A DNA stretch of 64,000 nt from Tritrichomonas musculus. Lineage: Eukaryota > Parabasalia > Tritrichomonadida > Tritrichomonadidae. A model generated the notes under the pieces. It saw only the letters and a list, made by a program, of their open reading frames with translations. It was not told where the DNA came from and did not search any database. Shown here in pieces: positions 17,804 to 29,400 of the stretch (positions within the stretch are counted from its first letter, which is position 1; each line of letters starts with the position of its first letter). Location of the stretch: NCBI GenBank assembly GCA_039105265.1, contig JAPFFF010000005.1:6061501-6125500 (forward strand). Reading direction: 5' to 3'. The position numbers were made by a program, and so were the translations under genes.

Positions 17804-19111
17804 TAGGGGTTAAAAAAAGTTCTGACCCCCCCTCTGTTTTTTGACACCTGCTTGCCCAAAATTTGGTTTTATTCTATATTTAGATAGTATAGATGATAAT
17901 GATCATTCTTAAATAAAAACTTCTAAAAATTAATTATTCATCATCTCAAAAAACAGCTTTTTTGAAAGATCATGCGTTTAAAATTTTCATTTTTTACGTT
18001 TAAAATAAAATGGATAATCGCGAGCAAAGAATTGTTATCAAGTATTTCTTCCTGAAAGGATGGGGATACAAAAAAATTACAACAGAGTTAACAGATACAT
18101 TAGAAGATGACGCTCTTAGTATGTCAACAATCCAACGATGGGTCAACAGGTTCAAAAGTGGAGATTTATCATGCAATGATTTAGAACGCGAAGGAAGGCC
18201 AAATTTGGATATATCTGATACTATTTCAGCCATTTTGCAAGATGAACCTTATTCAACTGCAAAAAGTATTGCATCACGATTATGTTGCTCTGTTCCAACG
18301 GTTATTTTCAATTTAACCGATGTCCTTCATTTGAAAAGGTTTATCAGAAGATGGGTCCCTCATCAACTCACCCCGGAAAATAAGATCGAACGAGTTGAAA
18401 AATCAAGAGCACTTTTGAAAACATTGTACTCTTGTCAAGAAAATAATTTCATCTCACTAATAACCTTAGATGAATCATGGTTCTATTTTGATTATGAAAC
18501 AAATGCTATGTATGCACCATCAATTGAAAAAGTTCCACCAAGAGTTCTGAAAAAAATTGGTTCAAAAAAATGCATGATCACAATTGCTTTCAGTGGAGAC
18601 CGTTTAATATGTATTGATGCACTTCCAAAAGGGATCAAATTCAATCAAGAATATTTCATTACCAATATTCTTGATGAAATTTGCCAATTCATTCATCATG
18701 GAGATCATAATATCCGAATTAAACAGTTCATTCTGCATATGGATAACAGCAGAATTCACAACGGTTCGAAAACAAGTGAATTTTTGAGTGACCATAGACT
18801 CAAAAGAGTTGATCACCCGGCTTATTCTCCAGATTTAAGCCCGTGTGATTTCTGGCTCTTTGGACGAATTAAGCAACTGCTTGAGGAAAAAAAGTTAGAG
18901 AGCCCAGAAGAACTCATCTCAGAAATACAGTCACTTTTTAATGAAGTGACTTTCGAAGAGCTCCAATCAGTCTTTCAAGAATGGATTGAAAGATTAAACT
19001 GGGTAATAAGCAACAATGGAGAGTATTATATTAAACAATAAAAATTAATTTTAATTATCTTAATTATTTGTCAAAAAACAAAGGGGGGGTCAGAACTTTT
19101 TTTAACCCCTA
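17804..19111 (+). mobile_element. Complete-looking mariner transposon
   Basis: The element is 1308 bp long with terminal inverted repeats starting TAGGGGTTAAAAAAAG. The first 30 bp are identical at both ends and the match continues to about 43 bp with one difference. TA lies on each side (17,802-17,803 and 19,112-19,113), the target duplication of the Tc1/mariner superfamily. The interior carries one unbroken transposase gene. Size and structure match the Tvmar1-type mariners known in T. vaginalis. Near-identical ends and an open gene indicate a recent insertion. Confidence 0.92.
18010..19041 (+). CDS. Mariner transposase (DD34D)
   Basis: This 343-residue protein has the usual mariner length. 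The N-terminal part (1-110) has two helix-turn-helix regions (GYKKITTEL, MSTIQRWVNRF, and TAKSIASRLCCSVPTV). The catalytic core shows LDESWFYFDYE (first Asp), HMDNSRIHNG (second Asp) and DLSPCDFWLFG (third Asp), with exactly 34 residues between the second and third Asp, which defines the mariner DD34D class. WVPHQLTPENK is the linker motif equivalent to WVPHELT. All three acidic residues are present and the frame is intact, so the enzyme may be active. It cuts and pastes DNA between the 17,804 and 19,111 ends. Confidence 0.95.
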   Translation: MDNREQRIVIKYFFLKGWGYKKITTELTDTLEDDALSMSTIQRWVNRFKSGDLSCNDLEREGRPNLDISDTISAILQDEPYSTAKSIASRLCCSVPTVIFNLTDVLHLKRFIRRWVPHQLTPENKIERVEKSRALLKTLYSCQENNFISLITLDESWFYFDYETNAMYAPSIEKVPPRVLKKIGSKKCMITIAFSGDRLICIDALPKGIKFNQEYFITNILDEICQFIHHGDHNIRIKQFILHMDNSRIHNGSKTSEFLSDHRLKRVDHPAYSPDLSPCDFWLFGRIKQLLEEKKLESPEELISEIQSLFNEVTFEELQSVFQEWIERLNWVISNNGEYYIKQ

Positions 19112-19577
19112 TACTTTATTCATAACTTTATTCTTTTTTCAATTGGGTTAATTTTATTTAAAAAAAAAAAAAAAAAAATTAAGAGCAATTTGGTTTCACG
19201 AATCAACTTTATTTAAATTCATCATATTTTTTTTGGATAATTTTCCCGAGCTTAATTTAAAAATCGCAACAAATGATAAAAAAACAATTGTTAATATATT
19301 AACAATTTAAATAAGATGGTTTTATAATCGGTTCAATACATCGAAAATATGAAAAATTAATAAATTATATATACATCTTCTTGTTCTATGATAATTTACT
19401 GATAAAATAAAAATGATTTTCTGATTCAAATTGTTTTATTTGAATTATGATATAAATTTTTTTGCAAGACTAAATTTGGTATTCTCTAAAGCAACCTAAG
19501 GTTTAGCTTGTTTATAAAACTTATTATACAATAATTATATTTAATATATTAATATATAAATATTGATTTTGGTAATA
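19112..19577. other. Intergenic AT-rich DNA
   Basis: An A-run at about 19,161-19,178 and plain AT-rich sequence. No gene or structured repeat was recognised. Confidence 0.6.
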
Positions 19578-19748
19578 TTATTTTACAAAATAATAAAGTT
19601 CATTCCAAAAATAATATGTGGGGGTAATAAATAAACACATCATTTTAGAAAAGTTATAGAACAAAATAATCATATCACTTTTAATTTTGAATAAAAAAAA
19701 AACTTTTGGATGAACTTTTTGATGAGATTGAAAGCCAGCGATTGACAT
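19578..19748 (-). pseudogene. Inverted copy of the 5' end of the surface-protein gene
   Basis: The minus-strand frame MSIAGFQSHQKVHPKV... continues SDMIILFYNFSKMM and closes after 56 residues. It is clearly the counterpart of the start of the surface protein on + (MSNAGFQSHQKAHPKD, then SDMIILLYHFLKMM). The DNA match extends upstream of both starts, to about 19,806 and 20,131 respectively, so promoter and first codons were duplicated in inverted orientation. The copy loses similarity after about 45 codons, so it is a truncated gene. It may still be transcribed, since its leader is conserved. Confidence 0.7.
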
Positions 19749-20184
19749 TGAATTTTAACTTTTTTTCTCAATATATTTTGAATAAAACTTCGTTATTTCT
19801 TAATGAAATAACTGATGAGCTTCAATATACATGCTTATTACATTGAATATTACAGGTATTCTTTTTTTATAGTAATATTAAGAATATACTTGATGAATAA
19901 ATCAAGAAAACAAAACAAAAGCCGGCAAAAAAGAATAATTACTAGGTTAAAATTTTATTTCAAAAAAATATTTTTTTATCATACAAATTTATTGAATTTT
20001 ATCAAAAAGCTCATCAAAAAGATGTTGAAAATATTTTTGAAATGGATTGAAAAAGTCCACAAAAGCATTTATTTAATATCATAGGAATATATTAATCAAA
20101 CAAAAGAATGGTTTTATTACTATTACATTACGAAATAACGAAGTTTTATTCAAAATATATATTGATAGAAAAATTTAAAATTCA
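19749..20184. repeat. Head-to-head leaders and spacer of the inverted duplication
   Basis: The left arm (about 19,625-19,806) and right arm (about 20,131-20,315) are an inverted repeat of roughly 180 bp that includes both start codons. The spacer 19,807-20,130 contains one basic 89-codon frame on + (19,815-20,084) of low-complexity composition, which is probably not a gene. The arrangement would give two divergent promoters facing away from each other. Confidence 0.6.
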
Positions 20185-23100
20185 ATGTCAAACGCCGGCT
20201 TTCAATCTCATCAAAAAGCTCATCCAAAAGATTTTGTTTTATTCAAAATAATAAGTGATATGATTATTTTGTTATATCACTTTTTAAAAATGATGGTTGT
20301 CCTTTTTTACTTCATAGTTCGCTCAATTTCATTATGCTATAATATAGTTGATGCCGAAGCTTTTTTAAAAAATCATGATGAAGTAGAGTTTGGAATCAAG
20401 ATAAATGATGGTGAAATTAATCAAACAACCTTATATCATACTCCGTTCACAGTTGAACTCCCTGCTTATTTCTATTTTTATATGAAATACAAATATTGCA
20501 CTGATTGGGTAAATTTCGGTCATGATTACTTAATTAGTAAATGCGAAAGAGTTCAAGCTCATAGCTGGGATTTTATATTTGAATGTGAATCAGGTTATAT
20601 TTTATATGCTTATAACTATATGCCTTTTGGTTTTAATCTCAGTGTTGTTGACCCTAAAAACAGAACAACTTTACTAGAGAAATATAATAGTTATAAATAT
20701 AAATGGTATCAACCATTTTCATTTGATATATACTTAGAATCAAATGAATACTTTGATGAGCCAATTCTAATTGATACGTTAAATACATCGAACAACACAG
20801 AAACTTACAAATATTATTATTTTGAAGATATACCATACCAATATCGTCCTTATTCAATTAATATCACAGTTAATACGCGTTACTTTTTCAAATTTGGGTA
20901 CAAAGATTTCGAAGAAAATGATGATATTATACATAAAATTGATAATAATGAAATAACAATACTTCATCATTCAAAACCTTTTAATGCTACTATTTACTTA
21001 CTTGCAAGTTTATCATGCAATAATTCAATACCGATTGAATTATTCAATATCACTGCAGACAAAAATATGACTGATAAGATAATTATTGAAGATGATATTC
21101 CTTCTAGATGCAGACTTGATACTTATCCGGATGATTCACCTCAAATTCAACCAGATGAAAGTAGCGATTCAGATATACCTTATTCCGTCATATTTGATGG
21201 AAAATGTGATAAATTTGATGATATTGTTCAAGGATGCCGCAATAGATCACTTAAATATCCTCATTGCCCCTTTTTAAACAAAGCTGTTGATGCATATTGT
21301 GGCTCTGATGTTATTTCTGAAATAAGTCCAAATTCGAGCAAATTGTTTATTATAGCAAAAGATGGAGGACGATATATTTTTTCTTCAGCTCTACACAAAA
21401 TGATTGTACACATGAAAAGCAATAACAATATAACTGATCCCGAAGTTTTCTTTAGTAGAAGCGATAGTTTTAACAATACTCGAAAGGTTAGAGTAGATAT
21501 TTTTGAAGTTGATCCTTTTATTTCATATTTAACTCTAGAAAACCTTAAATTTAATTTAATTTTCTATATTAATTCAACTACGTTACATTTAATATCTTCA
21601 GAATATATAGGTAGTCTCTATAGATATATAAATACCAAACATTTGATTCTTGATAATTCTTCTTTATTCGTCGATGCTGTATTTGATCAATTGACTTATG
21701 TCTTGAAAAATCAAACTGATCGTCAACAATATCAAATTGAATATACTGATAAAAATTTTGTTTTGCGCTACAAAAACTGGAATTACGAATTTTATGATAA
21801 TGTTATCCTTGAATGCCCTCTTTCTTGGGCCAAGTCATTTGGAGTAATGTTAGTTTCACATTTTATTGATATTAAAGTTCATGATGGATCTGTAACCAGT
21901 ATCAAACCATTAAATATTTCATTGATGACTCCTGATAATTTAATAAATAAGTATAAAAACACTTCTCTTTTAGAAGAAAAGCCAAAATACTTTGTTAATT
22001 TAACAACTTCCGGAAATTGGACCAATATCAAAGATAATTATTCTGTTACATTTACATCTTATGATGATAATATTGATCTTCATACTTATGTCAATGAAAA
22101 GATAAACGTTACAAAAAGCCCAGTTTATAAATACAGCAATGCTGGTTGGCAACTTGCGTTTTATCAACCAACTGATTATAGAGATACTTCTTTGGTCACA
22201 TATATTGTAGTACATGAACCATATGATGATTATATATGCGAATCTCAATTGGATAAGTTATTAAATTGCAGATTTAGCGATTGCCAATATGATTCTTCCA
22301 TAGATTATATAATTGACAGTAAATGTATCCAACAAGATTCCCTAAATGAAACATTAAAGTCAATAAATGATATAACCGATAAAGTTATAATTGCAGTGGC
22401 TGATGACAATATTAAAATTGATCTTACAAATTTACCACGTCAATATGTAGTCAAAATAGTTGGTGTAAAAGATTTAAATAGTTTATATGATTCAATTTAC
22501 ACATCCAAGCAATTATTAGATGATTCATCATTATATTATAAGTCAATTGAAGTATATGGTGGAATTAAAGAAAAAGTTTCTTATTTGACGCTTTCACATT
22601 TAATATTCAAGTTTTATGGATCCCCATTAAATATTCATACTCTAAGGCTAAACTGCACAAAACTAGGTTCTGGTACAGAAAAAATTGAAACAAATGACTT
22701 AATTGTTGACTTTTTATCACATGTTAACTTATTTGATTCGTATATATTCAAAATTAAACAATATGGCATTATTGTTCCTCATGAAAGAAATGACGAATAT
22801 TTTAATGTGTTTTATAGAATTGAATTTAACTCTGGTTGGCATTTATACACAAAAGGCATGCGTGATAAAGAATTCACGCCAATTGATCAACATTATGGAT
22901 ACATTCCATATAGTTATGCAGAAACAGTTTGTTTAATTGCAGTTTCACGTAATTTTGAATTCTATATTCCTAATGATGACAATCCTGCAACACATAAAGT
23001 AAATATTACTATGTTTAGCGAAAACGGAGTTTATCAAGAATATGCTAAATGGGTACCTAAAGATGATAATAAATATAATGTAGATCTAAACATATCAGGT

Positions 23101-24399
23101 GAATGGAAACCCGAGTATAATTTGAGCCTCACATTTGTTTCATTTCAAGATTATGTTAAAGTAACATCGGATCCCCAAATAACTGTTAAAAGAGAAGAAA
23201 TTTATAAGTTTTCTACTCATCAATTAATTGTTCCATCTCCGTCACCTGCTCCTAATCCAACAGATATTCCAACAATGACACCAGTTCCTGAATTAGTTGA
23301 AAAATTATTCGATGATAAAGTTACTGAAATAACTGATTCAAAAGTAATAAATGAGGCATTGGATAAAAAGTTCAAATATCTTAATGATTATGAAGGAACT
23401 AAAGTTATAGTTGTGAATGCTGATTCATTTCCATTTGATAGAGAACTTGAAGATGATCAATATATAAAGCCAATTTCAGATTCAAATATTAAATATGTTA
23501 ATGGTAACTTGCACTTAGTTTTGCCTGATAATGGAAAAGTAACAGTTCATTTAAATGAAAAGAAAGATGTTGATATTAAATTAAAAGGTAAAGGAAATAT
23601 TGAATTTGCCGATGTTAATTCTGAAGAAGGAATTAACATTAAGAATAATGCTAATATTAATGGAACATTGTCAATAACTGTACCTGATAAAGTGAAAACA
23701 GTTTCAATAAATTCAATTGACTTAACTAAAAATAGTGTAATTGAATGCAAATCAAAGAATGGAAATGATGTAACGTTAACTGTTACAAATATTAAAGCTG
23801 ATGTTCATACAAATGCAAAACTTTATTCAGTCAAAATCAGTGACTCTTTAACAATTCCACAATCAGCTAAATTAGACTTGAAAAATGTTGATGTTACAAG
23901 CTCAAATATTTATTACAATATATTGAATTATGAAAAATTAGATCCAGTTCTTGTTGGAGAATTTAAAGATCCTCCAAAAACCATTAAAATTACTAGTTTA
24001 GAATCAACAGATTCATTTGAATCAAAATCATTTGATTTTATGGAAGGCACTTTTGATGATGGAATTTGTGAAAAATGGGCGAATTTGATTGATTTTCCTG
24101 CTGGAAACAAATACAAATACATTAATTGCCATGACTCTAATAATGGACTAATTTTGGCTAAAAAGCAAAAAATATTGATTGAATTATTGAGTAATGAAAA
24201 AGAACCTGCAAGTGGCGGCGGAAATGGAGGAGGTAAAAGTAAAGGATTGCCACCTGGTGCAATTGCAGGTATCGTAATTGGAGTTATTGTTGCTATTGCC
24301 ATCGTTGTAGTCGTTGTTATTATTGTTTTGAAGAAGAAAAAGAATAATAACAACAATAGCTCAATAGGAGAAGATGAACAAAATCAAGAAGAAGTTTAA
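20185..24399 (+). CDS. Large single-pass surface protein, membrane-anchored
   Basis: The 1404-residue protein has an N-terminal hydrophobic stretch (about residues 20-50, MIILLYHFLKMMVVLFYFIV) that acts as signal or anchor. A long extracellular-type region rich in NxS/T sites follows, then a Pro-rich linker (1017-1036), a beta-type repeat domain, a Gly-rich stretch, one membrane segment (about 1358-1382, [18 protein letters not shown]) and a short tail KKKKNNNNN...EEV. Two internal modules of about 280 residues (about 380-660 and 730-1015) resemble each other: both have YLTLxxLxFxxxY, then a W-containing N(L)xxSGxW and SxTFxSxxD. The stalk and anchor resemble those of the giant protein that converges from the other side. 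It is likely an adhesin or environmental contact protein; no named family is recognised. The start lies within an inverted duplication. Confidence 0.75.
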   Translation: MSNAGFQSHQKAHPKDFVLFKIISDMIILLYHFLKMMVVLFYFIVRSISLCYNIVDAEAFLKNHDEVEFGIKINDGEINQTTLYHTPFTVELPAYFYFYMKYKYCTDWVNFGHDYLISKCERVQAHSWDFIFECESGYILYAYNYMPFGFNLSVVDPKNRTTLLEKYNSYKYKWYQPFSFDIYLESNEYFDEPILIDTLNTSNNTETYKYYYFEDIPYQYRPYSINITVNTRYFFKFGYKDFEENDDIIHKIDNNEITILHHSKPFNATIYLLASLSCNNSIPIELFNITADKNMTDKIIIEDDIPSRCRLDTYPDDSPQIQPDESSDSDIPYSVIFDGKCDKFDDIVQGCRNRSLKYPHCPFLNKAVDAYCGSDVISEISPNSSKLFIIAKDGGRYIFSSALHKMIVHMKSNNNITDPEVFFSRSDSFNNTRKVRVDIFEVDPFISYLTLENLKFNLIFYINSTTLHLISSEYIGSLYRYINTKHLILDNSSLFVDAVFDQLTYVLKNQTDRQQYQIEYTDKNFVLRYKNWNYEFYDNVILECPLSWAKSFGVMLVSHFIDIKVHDGSVTSIKPLNISLMTPDNLINKYKNTSLLEEKPKYFVNLTTSGNWTNIKDNYSVTFTSYDDNIDLHTYVNEKINVTKSPVYKYSNAGWQLAFYQPTDYRDTSLVTYIVVHEPYDDYICESQLDKLLNCRFSDCQYDSSIDYIIDSKCIQQDSLNETLKSINDITDKVIIAVADDNIKIDLTNLPRQYVVKIVGVKDLNSLYDSIYTSKQLLDDSSLYYKSIEVYGGIKEKVSYLTLSHLIFKFYGSPLNIHTLRLNCTKLGSGTEKIETNDLIVDFLSHVNLFDSYIFKIKQYGIIVPHERNDEYFNVFYRIEFNSGWHLYTKGMRDKEFTPIDQHYGYIPYSYAETVCLIAVSRNFEFYIPNDDNPATHKVNITMFSENGVYQEYAKWVPKDDNKYNVDLNISGEWKPEYNLSLTFVSFQDYVKVTSDPQITVKREEIYKFSTHQLIVPSPSPAPNPTDIPTMTPVPELVEKLFDDKVTEITDSKVINEALDKKFKYLNDYEGTKVIVVNADSFPFDRELEDDQYIKPISDSNIKYVNGNLHLVLPDNGKVTVHLNEKKDVDIKLKGKGNIEFADVNSEEGINIKNNANINGTLSITVPDKVKTVSINSIDLTKNSVIECKSKNGNDVTLTVTNIKADVHTNAKLYSVKISDSLTIPQSAKLDLKNVDVTSSNIYYNILNYEKLDPVLVGEFKDPPKTIKITSLESTDSFESKSFDFMEGTFDDGICEKWANLIDFPAGNKYKYINCHDSNNGLILAKKQKILIELLSNEKEPASGGGNGGGKSKGLPPGAIAGIVIGVIVAIAIVVVVVIIVLKKKKNNNNNSSIGEDEQNQEEV

Positions 24400-25495
24400 A
24401 ATTCTAAATAAAAGAGTCATTTTTTTTGATTTTTTTTATCTCAATGCATTCTAAAGATTTTGATAAAATTTGATTAAACACTTTTTTAAATTTAAGGCTA
24501 TGGCTACAAACTTTTTTTTTTTTTCTTTTGTTATTAGGATGTATGAAATCTTTATGAAATTACACAATGCACTAGCAAATAATTATTAAACAGAATCCTT
24601 GAAACGAGTGTTAATTCGTTTAATGGAAACAAAATTACCGCCGTTGCTGCTTTAAGAGAAAAGTCATTAAAATACAAAGAATTTGTGGAAGGCGATTGAA
24701 CAAAAAAGCTATTAATTGGCTAAAGAAGAAGTTTGTTGGAGTTAATGATGAGATAATTATTAATGATGCCTAAAAATTAGAATTAATAAATATTATAATA
24801 ATTTTTTGATTTTTTTTAAACATTTCATTGAAAGCAAAACCTATGATAGTTTTATGGTCAAAATAGAATAAATTTTTCCATAAAGATCATATATTATATT
24901 TATTTGAGGATATAAATTCACTGAAAAGCTTTACAAATTGTGTAAATTTTGCGATTGGTACATCTGTTGGTATTTCTTCATCAATTGATTTATCTTCTAT
25001 GAATTTTTAATTTTGATTTTACTTGTAACTAGTCTTAAAATTCGATACTTTTCCTCAAATTTTGCTATGATATGATTAAAAAATATTAAAAACATCTCTG
25101 ATATTGTTGTTTCTATCGATAATATGAAATAGGTTTAACATCACTTTAATCTTTGAAAAATCATGTTTCCATTCATTTATAAAATGAAGATAATAATAAA
25201 AATGTTTAAGATTTTAATAATTTTCCAGAAAAGGTCAATTAAAGTGGTCTATCGTTGTGAAAAATAATTTTATGTGTGATAAAATTCTTTTTCAATAAGA
25301 AAATGTTTATTTTTATATTTCCTTAATGCAACTATTAAATTCTTTTCTAAGAAAGAGTCATATCATCATGTAAATCAAATAAAAAGTTTTTATCATCATG
25401 GAAAATTATTCTATTTTCAAGATGAGGTGGGGAAAGGTGAAAAAATGATAGGCAAGGATGATCATCTTACTTTTTTCCTTTAAAACTTTTTTAAA
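24400..25495. other. Intergenic DNA with a small gene remnant
   Basis: Around 24,608-24,775 (+), two short frames give NGNKITAVAALREKSLKYKEFVEG and then AINWLKKKFVGVNDEIIINDA. They are shifted relative to each other, as in a decayed gene end. The family is not recognised. The rest is AT-rich with nothing seen. Confidence 0.4.
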
Positions 25496-25640
25496 AAGAG
25501 CCTAGTGTGTGACGAGAGCATACAAATTTGTCGCACACTAGGCCATGACTTTGGATGCTGGCAATCCAGAACCATGGAACTGGGTTATTGGATCTCCATA
25601 CAGAGTGAAACAGAGCAATTTACCTAAGGAAAAAAATTTT
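25496..25640. ncRNA. GC-rich hairpin island, candidate structured RNA
   Basis: In a long AT-rich gap, about 120 bp are near 45-50% GC. They include a 14-bp stem (25,500-25,513 with 25,530-25,543; one G-U pair in RNA) around a 16-base loop, then a region with CCAGAACCATGGAACTGG and GTGAAACAGAGCA. Reading the minus strand, the long hairpin is followed at once by TCTTTTT, a possible RNA polymerase III stop; on + a T5 run follows at about 25,637. There is no reading frame of note. The strand is undecided. The GTGAAACAGAGCA part is only loosely reminiscent of the signal-recognition-particle RNA helix 8 loop. The class is unknown. Confidence 0.4.
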
Positions 25641-26290
25641 TATTAATTTGCATAATTCAAATGCTCAAACTGATTATGAATGTGATTCAACGAAAGGTGA
25701 TATCCATATAATCTTCAACATAGATCTTTCGAATATGAAACTTTTCCTTTTTGATCGTAGCCTTTTGGAATAATATTAATCTGAAAATAAATTTAAGCAT
25801 TTTAAATGAGCTTATAATGCTACAAATTTAATTAATCCTATTCAACAGGCGCACAAAATAAATAAATTTTTATTTTTATCAATTGAATCAATTGAAATTA
25901 CACCAGAATCATCCGATATAATACATATCATATTTATCCGTCATAAACAGCTTTTTCTTGCACATTTATACAAAAAATTACAAACTACAAAAAATGCATG
26001 TTTGATTAAAATATCAATTTTGTCAGACTGGGAGATCTCCAATTTTCACTGGGGAAAAAAAAAAAAAAAAAAACAGTCATCGAATATCTATCTTTTTTAT
26101 TGAAAAAGTTGAACTTAGAATCATTAGAAGCTCAGATGCTGTTATTATTCTGCATTTGTATGAGCTCTTTGTTAGAATACAGCTGATAAGAACCTCTTAA
26201 ACTATACTTCCTTTTTAATATTTTTATATTTATTAACACGAAAATCGATAGTCTTTTCTTCTGTACGTAAATAGAATATTTATAGTATTT

Positions 26291-26332
<42 letters not shown>

Positions 26333-26453
26333 TAATTTGTAATATTACATTGCTCTTTACTACTTACTCTTGGAATTTTTATTTTTTTTGGTAAAAAAAT
26401 AAAAATTGCTAATATGTATTAATTGTTTCAAAATTCAATTTCAAAATTTTTTT
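25641..26453. other. Intergenic AT-rich DNA with poly-A runs
   Basis: A-runs at about 26,056-26,073 and 26,292-26,325. No gene was recognised. This is the 3' side of both large surface-protein genes, which converge here. Confidence 0.55.
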
Positions 26454-29400
26454 TTAAATTGCAATTGAAGAATCACCTTGTGTTGATGTTGTTGATTGAT
26501 TCTTCTTCTTAATAACAAGGAAGTAAACAAGGAGTGCGATAATTGCAGCAACAACAACGATGCATGCAATAACTATACCAGCTATAGCACCTCCTGACAA
26601 TTTCTTCTTCTTTTTACCTCCATCATTATTATTATTTGGTGCTGCTTCTAAAAGAATTGTCTTTTCATCATCTTCAGAAGGAATACATTGAGAATTGTCT
26701 TTATTATAGCCTTCGCCACCATCAAAATGATTATTTAACATATCATTACATGCTTTCTCTGATTTTGTTTTATCGTTATCAATATTGAATTGTGCAACAG
26801 TGAAATTGCCTTCTTCAGTGAACGTTGGAACTTGATCATTCTCATTTAATTTAACGATATAAATCTTATCAGGCATTTTAACATCTTTACCTTCAAATTG
26901 AAGAGGAGGAACTGGCTTTCTGAATTGATTTGCTAAATGATAAACGTTGATTTTAGCCCCTGAAATATCAGCCGTTTCATCAGCTTTGAATACAGATCGC
27001 AATCCAACACCTATTTTATTAAACTTCATGTTCTTTGCTGTAAATATTGAATCAGCTTCAACTTTTGCGAGGTCGCAAGTAGTATTATAATTACCAGTTT
27101 GACCAGTGAAAGTTTTGTCACCAAATACATCCAATATTAACATTTTAATGTTTGCCTTAGTAGACTTCAATTCCATGTTATCTGAATTGGGAAGGAATTG
27201 AACATTTTTAATTGTAAGTTCATCTCCTGTGTCAATTGGTTCTAATGTTATTACGCCACCTCCGTAGAGACTAATTTCCTTGTTATTTGATGGTATATTG
27301 AGTTCAGCACCATCACATTCAATACCTGCAACTGTGGAATCTGGTATTTGAACGGTAAATGGTTCTGTTCTGCCTTTACCAAGTTGGAAGAAGTAATCTT
27401 TATCTTTAAATTTATCTGAAATATTAACTCCTTTAGCACTGTTATCAAATTCAAAGCTAGCAGGTTGTCCTTCTTTAAAACTCTTATTATCTGTTAAAAC
27501 GTAGATATTATTTTTGATTTCATTTTGGTCGAAATCATCTTTACTTATGGGAGCCATTTCGGTTTTATTGGGCCCTGGTAAAACAAATGGTGCTGTTGGG
27601 CGAACACACTTTTGATCAACAAAATCATGATGTTCATCACAAACACAAGTTTTTCGATCAACTCTAGATCGTTTGAAATATCCAGTAGTATTACACTCTG
27701 CACAAATAGTTGTACCTTCATAGCATTTGTTGCATCCCACAACATTTTTACATTCAACAGTTTTACTATTAACACAGATAGTATTATCTCCATCATAAAA
27801 TTCTTCAAAGCCATCTTTACATTCTCTACAAGAGTCAGATCCATCATAGCATATTTCACAGTTGGAAACTTTGCAATTTTTAACTAGGCATGGTGAATAT
27901 GGTCCATTATACAAGTCATCTTCGCATTTTGTGCATTTTCCGTCTTTTAATCCGAATTTTCCAGTTTCAACGCATTTATCACATACTTTATTTGGACCAA
28001 GACATTTAGCGCAATTTGATGATTCATCGCAATCAACAATTTGAAGGCATTGTGAATGGTAATCATCAGTTGAATACCAATCGTAGCCATCATCACACTC
28101 GCATTCACCGAATTCATCATCATTGTCTTCTTTTACTAAATGGTAATGCTCATTACATTTTATACATTTTTGGTCTTTGCATTCTGCACATCCTGGGAAA
28201 TAAAGAGAACAATCGAAAGGAGGATATTCATATGCTTTACATGATTTATGATCATTACTCTCATCGTATTCGTCTTCACATCTCATGCAATAAAATACTC
28301 CATTTTCAACAGTGCAACTTCCATCATTTATACCATTATATTCACCAAAGCTTTTACAATTTTTAATTGAAGAGCAATCATACCTGCACGGAGTTTCACC
28401 ATTAATGAAAGCACCATCACCACACTTGGTACAATAACCACCTCTATTACCATATCCATAATTACATGTTTCACAATAAGATTGATCATCATCTTTACAT
28501 TTTTCGCAATTGAAAATATTATTATTGCATTTATTTGGAGGTAGAATAGAAAGAGTGTATTTAGCTGAATCTGTTGGTGTCTTAACGTAGTTTTCATTAC
28601 CAGTGTAAGTGACAGTGACGATGTATCCACCATCTGCATTATCTGCAGCTTTAGTTGCGTATGTGCTTTCTGTTCCTAAAGCTGTTGCACCTTTGTTTCC
28701 TTCTGCATCAACTGCATACCATTTATATGTGAGATCTTCTGTAACAGCTGTTTCACCAGCCTTAACATTAGCTGTCAAAGTTGCGCCTACTTCATTTCCT
28801 GAAGAAGTGATTGTTACTGTGAGTGGTGTTGGGTCGCTTGAGCCAAAAGTGTATTTAGCTGAATCTGTTGGTGTCTTAACGTAGTTTTCATTACCAGTGT
28901 AAGTGACAGTGACGATGTATCCACCATCTGCATTATCTGCAGCTTTAGTTGCGTATGTGCTTTCTGTTCCTAAAGCTGTTGCACCTTTGTTTCCTTCTGC
29001 ATCAACTGCATACCATTTATATGTGAGATCTTCTGTAACAGCTGTTTCACCAGCCTTAACATTAGCTGTCAAAGTTGCGCCTACTTCATTTCCTGAAGAA
29101 GTGATTGTTACTGTGAGTGGTGTTGGGTCGCTTGAGCCAAAAGTGTATTTAGCTGAATCTGTTGGTGTCTTAACGTAGTTTTCATTACCAGTGTAAGTGA
29201 CAGTGACGATGTATCCACCATCTGCATTATCTGCAGCTTTAGTTGCGTATGTGCTTTCTGTTCCTAAAGCTGTTGCACCTTTGTTTCCTTCTGCATCAAC
29301 TGCATACCATTTATATGTGAGATCTTCTGTAACAGCTGTTTCACCAGCCTTAACATTAGCTGTCAAAGTTGCGCCTACTTCATTTCCTGAAGAAGTGATT

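Noticed and set aside
19815-20084. 89-codon basic frame between the arms of the inverted repeat
   Set aside because: Low-complexity Lys/Phe/Ile composition expected from AT-rich DNA, no family features.
25590-25630. ATACAGAG and ACAGAGCA considered as a U6 snRNA core
   Set aside because: The invariant ACAGAGA is not present and the AGC triad and U6 stem-loop context could not be found; left as an unclassified RNA candidate.
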